Assembly: GCA_020636835.1 (NCBI GenBank)
Contig: JACJXC010000008.1
Location: 186,001 to 250,000, forward strand
Length of the DNA: 64,000 nt
Source of the DNA: Bacteroidales bacterium
Lineage (GTDB): Bacteria; Bacteroidota; Bacteroidia; Bacteroidales; Tenuifilaceae
Direction of reading: 5' to 3'
Part shown: piece by piece, positions 51,874-61,582 of the stretch
Layout: every line of letters starts with the position of its first letter
How positions within the stretch are numbered: position 1 is the first letter of the stretch
Position numbers and translations under genes: made by a program
The notes under the pieces: generated by a model
What the model was told of the DNA's origin: nothing
Seen by the model: the letters and a program-made list of their open reading frames with translations, nothing else
The model's database searches: none

Positions 51874-52716
51874 ATGAAAATTAACTTTTTAAAATCTGCA
51901 TTGCTGTTAGCATTTATTGCTTCGTACGGATTAGCATCGTCGCAGGAGGCTGTTTTAGCGTATAATCTTACAAAGGGTAAGGCTTACCTTCAGAACACAA
52001 AACTATCCAATACCATTGTGCAAACCATGGGTGGCAACGAAGTAAAGATGTTTATGGATATTGCCCTAAATGCCGATATAGTTGTTGAGGATGTTGCCGC
52101 AAATGGGGACGTTACGGTTATCGAAACGCTTAAGAATATCTCGGTACACAACAAGGCCATGGGCATGGATACCACAATTACATTCGAGAATGTTGGCGAG
52201 CGTAGCCGTGTTTTGTACTCCAAGGAGGGAAAATTAATACAGCGAACAATCCTCGATTCGGCATCCGTTCCGGGTATGTCGGAAACATCAAAGCATAACT
52301 GGATGTACTTGATGCTTCCGGGAAAGGCTGTTAAGGCTGGCGAAATCTGGAGCAATGCTTCGGAGGAGAAAACCACAAAATCGGCTAGCAACCCTTTTGA
52401 AACAATCACCAAGTCCGATTTTAAATACACCTACGCCGGTGTGGAGCCCAAGGATGGCAAGGATTGTCAGAGAATTCAGTTTGAGGCAAACCTATCCGTT
52501 GAGGGCAAAGGCGAGCAGATGGGGATGGAGATGTTCATTGAGGGAACTGGTAAAAACAAGGGTTTCGGTTATTTCGATCCCAAGAGTTCCATCGTATCGT
52601 ATATTGAGTTCGAAACTGGGCTCGATTTAACCGTGTCGGTTGCTGGTCAGCAAAATATGTCGATTCCGATGACCCAGAGCATGAAGACAATTATTACCCT
52701 CGAGGAGAAGATTTAG
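51874..52716 (+). CDS. Exported protein of the DUF6263-like family
   Basis: A 280-residue protein with a signal peptide (residues 1-23, ending ASSQ). The rest is predicted all-beta, ending in an amphipathic segment. The wording VLAYNLTKGKAYLQN and GEIWSNASEEKTTKS fits DUF6263 proteins of Bacteroidota. No function is known. It stands 196 bases after the M28 peptidase gene and has a strong terminator. Confidence 0.72.
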   Translation: MKINFLKSALLLAFIASYGLASSQEAVLAYNLTKGKAYLQNTKLSNTIVQTMGGNEVKMFMDIALNADIVVEDVAANGDVTVIETLKNISVHNKAMGMDTTITFENVGERSRVLYSKEGKLIQRTILDSASVPGMSETSKHNWMYLMLPGKAVKAGEIWSNASEEKTTKSASNPFETITKSDFKYTYAGVEPKDGKDCQRIQFEANLSVEGKGEQMGMEMFIEGTGKNKGFGYFDPKSSIVSYIEFETGLDLTVSVAGQQNMSIPMTQSMKTIITLEEKI

Positions 52717-52731
52717 TTTATTGATTTCGCA

Positions 52732-52779
52732 AAAATCCGCGTTAAGCACAAATATTAAGGTGCGCAACGCGGATTTTTT
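52732..52779. terminator. Bidirectional terminator
   Basis: AAAATCCGCGTT and AACGCGGATTTT form a 12-base perfect stem with a 24-base loop and a T run, between the DUF6263-like gene and the leftward OmpA-type gene. Confidence 0.8.
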
Positions 52780-52817
52780 ATTAAGAGTATTTTCATCCCG
52801 ATTAGCGGGGAAACCAT

Positions 52818-54137
52818 CTATTCTACAATCAGTACAATTCGTCGGTTTTTTGCCCTATTTTCCTCATTTGTATTTGGAACCAGTGGCTCGTCGAACGCTT
52901 TGCTTTCAACAGCAATTTGCGATTCGGGAACGCCCAGTTGCATCAGCTTAGCTTTACCCACCTCGGCTCTGCCCAAACCAACCTTAAGGTTATATTCGCG
53001 GCTTGCAAGGTTGCAAGTATGACCCTGAATCCGAATTTTCATCTCCGGATTAGCCTTCAACATCTGGGCTAATGCTTCAAACTTGCTGTCGAACTCATTG
53101 TTCAGCGGGGTGTCGGAGTCTAACGGGAATTTCAGGTCTATCTGGTTGGCAATTGTCTGCGTTTTTGCAATCGTATCCTTTGTGGCGACAACTGGTTCGG
53201 GAGTTGGCTCGGACTTAACTTCAACTACTGGTTCTGGCTCCGGTTCCACTTCGAATTCAACCTGTGTTACGGTAGGCTCTTCTTTTACAACAGGTATTGG
53301 CTCTTCAACGATAGTTTCAGCAATCTTGTTTTTCCTATTGTTGTTTAGGCGTAGTCCCACTTTAACCCCAAAGGTTGTTAGTTTAACCTTGTCGGCTGTG
53401 GTTATCATGCTTTGGTAAGTTTCGCTCTCGAGGAAGGCGGTTGTGCTGCCAGTGTTAACAATGCTGTTTAGCCCATAGTTTACATAGCCTCCCACGTACA
53501 GATCAAGTTTATCCGACATCTTACGTAGCCAGCCTAACTCTGCAAATAGAGCAAAAGATGGTTTCATGGTTATGCTGCCCGATGGCCTTTCCGATATTGT
53601 AGTAAATCCATGCTGAGGCATATCCGTTAATTCCACATTCCATTGTTCGTAGTAGCCTGTAGTGGTTATTGTGCCCGAGGTAACTTTGTACGATGAGTTA
53701 ACCGGAATAGAGACTTTTGCTCCGGCATAGGCTAGTATTCCATTTTTTCCGTTGAACCAGCGTTGGTATTGAGTTCCAACTGGAATATCGAGGAATATTG
53801 CCTTTTGCTTTTCCTCCCAGTTGTTAAAGTAGGTTCTAAGTTCAAAATTATCGCCATCTTCATCCACTGCAGCCATTCCACTCATATAGTTTAGAGTTCC
53901 TTTGGCCTGTGCCGACTGTATGCCAAATCCTGCAGCAACGCCCCAATTCGCGTTAAAGTAGTAACTGTAACCGAGGTTGAGGGTGCCTCCAATTCCACCA
54001 TTTACGCTGCCATCCTGAAGGGTGTAGTTTAGGTTGTGTGAACCTCCCCCGGTGTTTACAAAGAAGAATTGATTTCGCTCCTGTGCGATCGATCCAATTG
54101 CTATAATTAATCCAATTACTGTAATATATCTTTTCAT
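52818..54137 (-). CDS. OmpA-family outer membrane protein with N-terminal barrel
   Basis: A 439-residue protein. A signal peptide (residues 1-18, ending SIAQ) is followed by a beta-barrel part (about 20-270: NLNYTLQDGSVNGGIGGTLN, LNLGYSYYF). A proline/glutamate-rich linker (about 275-325, many EP and VE) leads to a C-terminal OmpA domain (about 335-439) with IRIQGHTCNLASREYNLKVG and LGRAEVGKAKL, where the peptidoglycan-binding aspartate/arginine pattern sits, ending NRRIVLIVE. It likely links the outer membrane to the cell wall. It is 21 bases after the T9SS adhesin gene piece and may belong with it. Confidence 0.87.
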   Translation of the reverse strand: MKRYITVIGLIIAIGSIAQERNQFFFVNTGGGSHNLNYTLQDGSVNGGIGGTLNLGYSYYFNANWGVAAGFGIQSAQAKGTLNYMSGMAAVDEDGDNFELRTYFNNWEEKQKAIFLDIPVGTQYQRWFNGKNGILAYAGAKVSIPVNSSYKVTSGTITTTGYYEQWNVELTDMPQHGFTTISERPSGSITMKPSFALFAELGWLRKMSDKLDLYVGGYVNYGLNSIVNTGSTTAFLESETYQSMITTADKVKLTTFGVKVGLRLNNNRKNKIAETIVEEPIPVVKEEPTVTQVEFEVEPEPEPVVEVKSEPTPEPVVATKDTIAKTQTIANQIDLKFPLDSDTPLNNEFDSKFEALAQMLKANPEMKIRIQGHTCNLASREYNLKVGLGRAEVGKAKLMQLGVPESQIAVESKAFDEPLVPNTNEENRAKNRRIVLIVE

Positions 54138-54158
54138 CTCAATTCAAATAAGTCATTA

Positions 54159-56192
54159 TTAATTGGTTAATGCTATTTTCCCGTTCAATGTTTTTCCTTT
54201 TGCCGTGATTATTCGGATTACGTAGTTTCCAGACTGATTATTAATGGTCAAATGATTTATTGACTCTACGTTTCCGGATTCATACACTTCAACACCTTGC
54301 ATATTATATATCTGTAGCGTGGCTCCATCAAACTCTTCTTCTGTAATTCCGCTTATTTCAATGGTGAGTTGCTGTCCCAATTTGGCCGGATTTGGGTAAA
54401 CATTGATTCCAGTATTCTTCGTGATTTTTTTGTTGAAAGTGGCTGGGCATATTTTTAGCGATTCGCCATTGGTGGTAGTAACCTGTACGTGGTATGCTCC
54501 CGATAATCCATTAGGGTCGCAGTAGTACTGCTTTGTGGCTCCATTGATGGCAGCATCGTTTTTGTACCACTGGTAGGTGGCGAATAGGTTTGAACTGTTA
54601 TCGCAAAGTACTACATCGCTAAACTTGCCAATCAGGTAATCGGACGAAAGGTTGATGGTGAATGTGAATGCGTATTGCTCGCTCTCGGCACCAATCGAGT
54701 TGCGTAGTTGAAGGTTTGCGGTGTATGTTCCGTGAGAAACTCCTTCGGGGATATTGAATGCAATTGTTCCCGATCCTATGCTTGCAGGTATTGCGGCGTA
54801 GTCAATATTGGCGAAACCTGCCGCAATTGCCGTGTTGTTGAACAGGATTTGATATTCTGTTGGCTCGCCGGTAAGAATGGTGTAGGATATGTTCATCAAT
54901 TCACCCTCGCATCCCGATTCTGGCGATTGGAGTTTCTCTATTGTCGTTTTATCGCAGATAACCCCATTGTTAACTATGTAATCCGACGGTTTAAGGTAAT
55001 TATCTGCTGCCGATCCGCTTAGGGTATAGGTTACGGTTATGGTTTTACCTGTACCAATTGATGCATCGTTGTAATTGGCTTGTGCAATTACGGATATTTT
55101 ACCCTCGTCGGATGCAACTACACCTGTAAGGGTTCCTGCAGTAACCTTCGCGTTTGTTGTGCCATCGTGCTGTTTTGCAGTAGTTAGAATTGGATCCGAA
55201 ATGGCGAGTTGCCTGGGCGCAATTGCAAAATCGGCGGTTGTAAAACCAATACTATAGTTTGAACCTGCCGTTAGGCTCCCTATTTCGATGGCGTAACTTC
55301 CAATATTTTCGCCCGAGGTACGGGATAGTTCACCCGTAAAGCTATCGCCTTTATTCAGGTCGGGGGTAACGGTATATGTTAAAGCTGGATCCGCATCACC
55401 ATAGGTTTTTTCCTGCGATGGGTTGGCAATAACCGAAATTGATTTCGGGGTGATTGTGAAGTTAACATCGGCCACGGCGATTTCGTAGTTGACTCCTGCG
55501 GTTAACGTGCCAATGGTAATGTCGTAGGATCCAACGTTCTCGCCCTCCATTCGGCTTAACGCTCCGGTAATTGCATCGGTACCAAGCAGCGATGGTGCAA
55601 AGGTGTAGCTTAGCGATGGATCAGCCTCGCCATAAACCTTTGTTTTAGTATCGGGTGTAACGGTAATTGGTTTTGGAGTAACTTCGAAGTTGGCCTCAGC
55701 GAGGGTGATTTTGTAGTTGTTACCTGCGCTTAGTGTACCCATAGTGATGTTGTAGTTGCCAACATTATTACCTGTGTTGCGTGTCAGTGCGCCGCTAAAT
55801 GTGTTGCCAGCTATTAATTCTGGTGTGTAGGTGTAAGTAATGGTAGGATCATCGTCGCCATAAATTTTCGATTGCGATGGGTTGGGGGTAACGGTTACGT
55901 CGGCTTTGTTAATTATAAGATCAACCGATGCAAAGTTGGAGCTCAAACAACCATACGTAATGTTTTTTATCTGAGCCGTTGCTGGATATGTTCCTGCATC
56001 AGTTTTCGAAAATTCAGTACTAGTTTCCATAGTCCCAAAATCAGTCCACTCAACGGTTTCGCCTTCGGCAACGTTTATCACGACTGTTTTAGCTGTGCCA
56101 TCGTATGTATATATGTTGCTGCCTTCTGTAATTATGGGGTTTGATACCAATACTACTTCAACGCATACCACGTTCGATTCTGCGGCATCAGT
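54159..56192 (-). pseudogene. C-terminal part of a T9SS adhesin, cut off by a stop codon (MBG repeats)
   Basis: The continuation, in the same frame, of the gene at 56193-59021, separated from it only by the TAA at 56193-56195. It has about 677 codons. Three MBG-type repeats of about 80 residues (pattern KVYGEADPSLSYTF and GSYDITIGTLTAGVNYEI) cover roughly residues 90-340, followed by a further beta domain, an Ig-like part and a type A sorting domain (INVYPNPAKLGQQL, SGNYVIRIIT, ending GKIALTN). There is no sensible start codon after the stop: the first are GTG and no leader follows. Alone this piece cannot be exported. Confidence 0.75.
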
Positions 56193-59021
56193 TTAGCTAT
56201 CCATACAGGTAACTCTTGCCAACCGTTTATACCAGGTGGTAGCGGTTAGTTTTCCCGGGGCGTACGTTTCGGCATTGGCCGATGCAATATCGCTAAACCC
56301 CTCGGTACTACTTGTTGTTGACGATTGCCACTGATATTCGAGTGTACCTTTGTACCCGGTGGGGAGCGATTGGCTACTAAATGCAATTGGGGTATCTCCT
56401 TTGCAAATATGCTGATCTGATGTTATCTCGCCACCGGAGGTTGGGCTGGTACAGATAAAATCAAGCCCATCGGTCCATTCGTACGCACCAATATCAATAG
56501 TTGTATTTTGAATGCGTGATTGTCCCCGAATGTCGGTGAGTGTTGAATTGTAAATATTATTTCCTTTGTCGATACAGGGCGAATTGTCGTTTATGCGGCA
56601 ATCGCCTGTGGAGACATCAATAAACTGAGGATCGCTGGTAATGCAGTTTCCGTCAAACGCAAACGATGCACCTTCTTCGGTATAAAGGTCATTGTTACTA
56701 TTTGAATAGCAACAATGATTCAGCGTTGCTACACCTTTTGATAGGCAAATGTCATCGCCCGAAATGGAAGAAACGTTACCCCAAATGATACAGTTGTTGA
56801 GAACAGTTGATTTTCCCCTAAAAGATAGCCCTCCACCTTTATATGACTTGTTCAAATTAAATGTTACATTGTTAAGAGTGGCCAATAAATCACTGTTATG
56901 ATACATACCGCCACCATAACTACCAATACCACAATCCAAATAGGTCTCATTTTTGATAAAGGTGCAATTGGTAAGGTCAACGGAACCATGTTCACTATAC
57001 AAGCCGCCGCCGGCATATTCTGCCCCATTTTTGGTAAATGAAACGTTAACAAGGGTTGGTGATGACGAGATATTACTCATTCCCCCTCCAGTAACTGATT
57101 TGTTGGAAGTAAATGCAACATTGATAAGCCTGGGCGATGATTTCTCGTTACACATCCCTCCACCAGAACCAGACTCGATGCTTGTTTTATTATCAAAAAA
57201 TATAACGTTTGATATGGTTGGCGAGCAGTTGTCGTTATACATACCTGCCCCATAATGGTGTGGATAATTGCCATTGGCATAACCACCCGTAACGGTAAAG
57301 CCATCGAGAACAGCTGTGCCGGTAAGGGTGCTGCTCTCAGGGTTATATATAACATGGCAACAGTTATCGGAGTAATCTTTTTCAGTTCCAATATCTCCGC
57401 TTAAAATGGTTTCGTTAGTTGTAAAATCGCGAAGCGACAGGTCGTAGTTTCTGGCTTCATTTCCTGCAAATCCTCCATAGATAGCCACATCTGCTTTCAT
57501 CCTGAAGTGGTAATAACGGGTTGGATCGATTGTTGGATCGATTACATGGGATGGATTGGGTAAATCATAAGCTGAGCTTGGCTTATATGTGCCTGTGGCC
57601 ACCCATATTTGGTCGCCGGGTTGGGCGTTTTCGAGTGCTGTTTGCAGCGATTTGTAAGCGTTATCCCAAGTTGTACCGTCGTTGTTTCCAGTGGTAAGAT
57701 TCGCATTAACGTATTTAATAGTAACATCAACATCGGTATCAACAGTGCTATTGTACTCGTAAGCCCCCATGTCGGTAGTTCCAATTTTACGGCCATAGCC
57801 GGTCCCTCGTATATCGGTAGTCAGGCTGTTATAGCCATCGTGTCCGGCATTAACACATGGCGAAACTTTCTTGATTCGGAAATCGCCATGCTCTGCATCG
57901 GCAAAAACCGGGTTAGTGGTTACGTTATGGTTAGTTGTGGTAAAAGTTCCCCCGTTGCCAATATCGTATAGTTTGGTCGAATAGCATGAGTAGTTCATGG
58001 TAACCGTGTTTCCGCTGAATATATCCATGTCCGGGTATAATCTTTGGGAAGTATTGCCCCAAAGGATACAGTTGTTGAAAGTTGCCGATGAATTGCAGCA
58101 TACGCCTCCTGCGTCGCCAGTGGCCGTATTCGCAGAAATTGTAACATTGGTAAGGGCAAGAGGTGAGGAGCTTTGGCAATCAATTCCCCCTCCTCTTACG
58201 GCCGAGTTCGATACAATTAAACCATTGGTTATTGTTAACACCGAATTGGAAAAGGTTGATATAGCACCCCCTTCTCCTAGCGATGTGTTCGAGATGAATT
58301 TGACATTGGTTAGCACTGGGCAGCTGTTATTCCAGTTATACATGCCCCCACCGTGCTTTGAACTATTGCCAATGAATGATACATTGTTCAGCGTTGGCGA
58401 TGATTTTATGTAGTTAAACAGACCTCCGCCATTGTTCCCATAGTTGGCAATAAATACAACATTTCTGATAGTTGGCGATGCATTGCTGTAGTTACCCATT
58501 CCTCCGCCCCAGGCATGGCCGCCAGTCATATCGTTTGCATTGCCCCCGGTAATGGTAAATCCATCGATTATTGCTGTTTTGGAGAGTGAACTGGGGTTGT
58601 AGATAACGTGGTAACAGTTATTTGTCAATGTGCCATCGTTATCAATATCTCCACTTAGAATCGTTTCGTTTGTTTCACCATGACCGAAATTTGCTCGTTG
58701 TTCGATAGCAGTTTCAGTTCCGGCAAAACCGCCGTAAATGGCTACACCATCAATCATCCGAAAATGTTTAAGTCGGGCTACTGTGCCAAGTCCATTCGTT
58801 GAGGAGGGTTTGTAGGTTCCTTGCGCCACCCAAATCTGGTCGCCCGATTTAGCCACCTCGAGTGCAGATTGCAGCGATTTGTAAGCGTTTAACCAACTGG
58901 TTCCATCACCGCCTTTGGTTACTGCCTGGTTTACATAGATGACATTTGCATTACCCCGAAAGCTAAATCCAACTATCAGGATGCACAGGATTACATAAAA
59001 TTTATTCGTAAAATGTTTCAT
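56193..59021 (-). CDS. N-terminal part of a T9SS beta-helix adhesin, ending at a premature stop
   Basis: A 942-residue product with a signal peptide (residues 1-25, ending RGNA). It contains two copies of a parallel-beta-helix module of roughly 400 residues (about 27-430 and 435-850): each begins with VNQ/NA..GTSW or GTTW and NAYKSLQ(S/T)ALE, then GDQIWVA-GTYKPSS, a GGFAG motif, NETILSGDI and the repeated PTL/PTI-NV-F pattern of right-handed helices. The last 70 residues start an Ig-like domain that breaks off in RLARVTCMDS. Without the sorting domain the protein would be exported to the periplasm but not to the surface. Confidence 0.8.
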   Translation of the reverse strand: MKHFTNKFYVILCILIVGFSFRGNANVIYVNQAVTKGGDGTSWLNAYKSLQSALEVAKSGDQIWVAQGTYKPSSTNGLGTVARLKHFRMIDGVAIYGGFAGTETAIEQRANFGHGETNETILSGDIDNDGTLTNNCYHVIYNPSSLSKTAIIDGFTITGGNANDMTGGHAWGGGMGNYSNASPTIRNVVFIANYGNNGGGLFNYIKSSPTLNNVSFIGNSSKHGGGMYNWNNSCPVLTNVKFISNTSLGEGGAISTFSNSVLTITNGLIVSNSAVRGGGIDCQSSSPLALTNVTISANTATGDAGGVCCNSSATFNNCILWGNTSQRLYPDMDIFSGNTVTMNYSCYSTKLYDIGNGGTFTTTNHNVTTNPVFADAEHGDFRIKKVSPCVNAGHDGYNSLTTDIRGTGYGRKIGTTDMGAYEYNSTVDTDVDVTIKYVNANLTTGNNDGTTWDNAYKSLQTALENAQPGDQIWVATGTYKPSSAYDLPNPSHVIDPTIDPTRYYHFRMKADVAIYGGFAGNEARNYDLSLRDFTTNETILSGDIGTEKDYSDNCCHVIYNPESSTLTGTAVLDGFTVTGGYANGNYPHHYGAGMYNDNCSPTISNVIFFDNKTSIESGSGGGMCNEKSSPRLINVAFTSNKSVTGGGMSNISSSPTLVNVSFTKNGAEYAGGGLYSEHGSVDLTNCTFIKNETYLDCGIGSYGGGMYHNSDLLATLNNVTFNLNKSYKGGGLSFRGKSTVLNNCIIWGNVSSISGDDICLSKGVATLNHCCYSNSNNDLYTEEGASFAFDGNCITSDPQFIDVSTGDCRINDNSPCIDKGNNIYNSTLTDIRGQSRIQNTTIDIGAYEWTDGLDFICTSPTSGGEITSDQHICKGDTPIAFSSQSLPTGYKGTLEYQWQSSTTSSTEGFSDIASANAETYAPGKLTATTWYKRLARVTCMDS

Positions 59022-59122
59022 GGGTCTGAATATTAATTTGATTACTAGTAAAGCTGTTTCGGGTTTATAGTATTTAATGCTGCGAAGCTATTGTTTGAAA
59101 TTGGATATTATTAGAATAGTCA

Positions 59123-59172
59123 GGAAGCAAAAGGGAAGCAAGCGGGTTTTTGGCAGGAAGCAAAAAGGAAGC
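59123..59172. repeat. Four GGAAGC repeats in helical phase upstream of the adhesin gene
   Basis: GGAAGC starts at 59123, 59134, 59156 and 59167, that is at distances of 11, 22 and 11 bases. They are part of two copies of CAGGAAGCAAAA(A/G)GGAAGCA spaced 33 bases apart. The block lies 102-151 bases upstream of the adhesin start. Such phasing is what a protein binding one face of the DNA would leave. Confidence 0.55.
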
Positions 59173-59194
59173 ACAGCCATTGCATGGCGAAATG

Positions 59195-59232
59195 AAAAAT
59201 CCCCTCAAGGGCTTTAAGCCCTTGAGGGGATT
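59195..59232 (-). terminator. Terminator of the PAS-HTH regulator gene
   Basis: AATCCCCTCAAGGGC and GCCCTTGAGGGGATT form a 15-base perfect stem with a 4-base loop; T run on the leftward side. Confidence 0.9.
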
Positions 59233-59284
59233 ATACTATACTTCCACTGTGTTGATCCTAAAGGATCGCGTTTTTCTACAAGTG

Positions 59285-60187
59285 TTACTGGTTGAAAAGG
59301 CTTAACAGGTAGGCCTGTAGGTTATCGCCATTGCTTAGCCCCAATTTCTTACGCAGCCGGGTGCGCGATACCCGAATGCTATCGTAGCCCTGAATCATTA
59401 CATTGGCAATATCCTTGGTGTTAAGCTGCAGCGATAGCAATGTGGCTAATTTCATCTCTGCGGGTGTGATTGTGGGATGCTTTGCCAGTAGGTTTTTTGT
59501 GAACTCGGGGTGTGTGCGAATAAAATGCTCGTCGAGCGTTTCCCAAAAGCTCGATTTATGGTAAAACTCCACATCGCGAATAATTTCGTTTATATCGGGA
59601 AGTAGGGATATATTATCGCCAGATAATTGATCGCCAATTTTTTTCAGTTTCAAACATATCTGGTCTCCCAGCTTATTGTTGTTTGTAAGCTTTAACAGGT
59701 AATTGGTAATCTCGATATCCTTTAGCGTAACCTCTTTTTGCAGCATTGCCGATTTTTCTTCAATTTCCCGAAGAATTCGCTTTTGATTAGTGGTAACCAG
59801 AAAGCCCAATAGTCGTTTTTTTAGTAATGGTAGAAAGCTTACGGCCATTTGTGCATACTGTTTTTCGCCTTTCTTGTTGTAAAAAGTGATTTCGTAATCG
59901 TCGGTAAAACTTTTGGGATCTTCTACCCGTTTCTCATTTTTTTCTAATAGGGACTCTCGGATATCCTCCGTTACAAGTTGTGTCCATTTCATGGACATCA
60001 GTTCCTCGCGGGTGTACCCCACTGCTTTACAGAAGGCCTCGTTAACCTTGTCGAAAGTGGTATCCTGATTGATAACAGCAGCGGCAGTAGAGTTATTATA
60101 AAACATGCCATCGAACCGTGGCTCGGATAATCCGTTGTAAATGGTTTGTTCTGTTGATATGTCGAGTTTTGGTTTGTTACTTTTCAT
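59285..60187 (-). CDS. PAS-domain transcriptional regulator with LuxR-like HTH
   Basis: A 300-residue protein from the ATG at 60187. Residues 25-145 are a PAS domain (STAAAVINQDTTFDKVNEAF, KNEKRVEDPKSFTDDYEITF). A coiled coil (about 150-180) and a helical region follow. The C-terminal 65 residues have a HTH of the LuxR/GerE kind: PTITPAEMKLATLLSLQLN, KDIANVMIQGYDSIRVSRTR, RLRKKLGLSNGDNLQAYL. The variant is typical of Bacteroidota. It senses an unknown small signal and could act on the phased repeats in front of the adhesin gene just downstream. Confidence 0.83.
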   Translation of the reverse strand: MKSNKPKLDISTEQTIYNGLSEPRFDGMFYNNSTAAAVINQDTTFDKVNEAFCKAVGYTREELMSMKWTQLVTEDIRESLLEKNEKRVEDPKSFTDDYEITFYNKKGEKQYAQMAVSFLPLLKKRLLGFLVTTNQKRILREIEEKSAMLQKEVTLKDIEITNYLLKLTNNNKLGDQICLKLKKIGDQLSGDNISLLPDINEIIRDVEFYHKSSFWETLDEHFIRTHPEFTKNLLAKHPTITPAEMKLATLLSLQLNTKDIANVMIQGYDSIRVSRTRLRKKLGLSNGDNLQAYLLSLFNQ

Positions 60188-60403
60188 TAGCAATTAGGGT
60201 GATGTGTGTAGATGTTTAACTGTATTGCCGATAGGGGCTTGCACAGTGCTAGTGTTAGCAAAAATATCATAATTGCTGATAATAATTGGATCCCGTTTTT
60301 CCCGAATTGGGTTACTTTGATGAACAATGTAAACCTTGCGATAGGCAGGGTTATAGTTTGGATGAACGGCTGAATTTTGAAGGAGCTGTCGGGGTTGTTT
60401 TTT

Positions 60404-61240
60404 TTAGAATGATTTAAGCAGTTTAATCTCCTCTTTCCACCTGCTTTCGTCTGGGGTTTCGAGGATTAGGGGGATTTCGTCGAAGCGCGGGTCGGTCATA
60501 ATCATGCGGAAGGTGTCAATCCCGAGTTCCCCAGCGCCAATACTTTCGTGGCGGTCGACCCGGCTGCCTAGCCCTTTTTTTGTGTCGTTCAGGTGCATTC
60601 CCTTTAGGTATTTAAAACCAACAATTCTATCGAAATTGTTGAAGGTATTGGCGAAGGCCTCTTCGGTTCTCAAATCGTACCCGGCCGTGTAGGCATGACA
60701 GGTATCGATGCAAACGCCCACCCGCGATTTGTCGGTAACCCTATCGATAATTTGCTTTAGGTGCTCAAACTTAAACCCCAGGTTACTGCCCTGCCCCGAT
60801 GTATTCTCAATAACCGCAATAACACCCGACGATTCCTTCAGCGCAATATTGATCGATTCGGCGATCAGCTCCAGGCACTGCTCTTCCGATACTTTACCCA
60901 GATGGCTCCCGGGATGGAAGTTCAGCCTGTCCAAACCCAGCTGTTCGCACCGTTTCATCTCGTCAATAAAGGCTTCCCTCGATTTTTGTAACGCTTCGGT
61001 ATCCGGGTTTCCGAGGTTGATAAGGTAGCTGTCGTGTGGTAGAATGGTGGATGGTGTGTAGCCAAATTCTGCGCACCGCTTCTTGAACAGCTCAATGCTT
61101 TTTGCCGTAAGCGGAGGCGCAACCCATTGGCGCTGATTCTTGGTGAAAAGGGCAAAAGCCGTGGCTCCTATTGCATGTGCATTTGCGGGGGCATTCTCCA
61201 CACCGCCCGCCGCGCTAACGTGTGCTCCGATGTATTTCAT
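60404..61240 (-). CDS. nfo: Endonuclease IV (AP endonuclease)
   Basis: A 278-residue zinc enzyme. Hallmarks: GAHVSAAGGVENAPANA at the N-terminus, NFHPGSHLG, VIENTSGQGSNLG, CIDTCHAYTAGYD, MHLNDTKKGLGSRVDRHESI and ILETPDE at the end; these hold the trinuclear zinc site ligands. It cuts DNA 5' to abasic sites during base excision repair, complementing the glycosylase at 47639. Full length for the family. Confidence 0.95.
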   Translation of the reverse strand: MKYIGAHVSAAGGVENAPANAHAIGATAFALFTKNQRQWVAPPLTAKSIELFKKRCAEFGYTPSTILPHDSYLINLGNPDTEALQKSREAFIDEMKRCEQLGLDRLNFHPGSHLGKVSEEQCLELIAESINIALKESSGVIAVIENTSGQGSNLGFKFEHLKQIIDRVTDKSRVGVCIDTCHAYTAGYDLRTEEAFANTFNNFDRIVGFKYLKGMHLNDTKKGLGSRVDRHESIGAGELGIDTFRMIMTDPRFDEIPLILETPDESRWKEEIKLLKSF

Positions 61241-61582
61241 GGGTTATGGGTGTTGTGAGTGTAAAACTATTAAAACCACAAATTGTTTCCAAGCCCATTG
61301 CAATATTATTCAAATTCTTATTGGATCAGCGCGTTATTTTGGCCGATGAGTGGGCCGTTATGGGCGCCGAATTTAAATGGCGCCGGATGGAGGGGCTTGT
61401 TTGTCCAGGTGTGGGCAAAGTGTTTTTGTTCTGACTATCATTGTGGTTTGATGCGTCAGCTTGTGTGCAAAGGGGCGTAGTAAACAATTGCAGGCCTTGG
61501 TTTAGTCTGCGATATATTAAATGGAGAATCCCCAAGAATCGAAATTCTCGGGGATTCTCCAATGTGTTATCTCTGTGTGGGT
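61241..61582. other. Intergenic region
   Basis: A 342-base noncoding stretch with one strong hairpin at its left end of the YitT gene (61523-61560). No other structure seen. Short open frames here have no protein-like character. Confidence 0.5.
61523..61560 (-). terminator. Hairpin terminator after the YitT-family gene
   Basis: GGAGAATCCCC(A)AGAAT and ATTCTCGGGGATTCTCC form a 16-17-base stem with one mismatch. Only a weak T stretch follows leftward, but the stem is very stable and lies 23 bases past the stop. Confidence 0.65.

Noticed and set aside
61222..61434. Rightward 70-codon frame after endonuclease IV
   Set aside because: Starts inside the nfo start region on the other strand, with no protein-like pattern.
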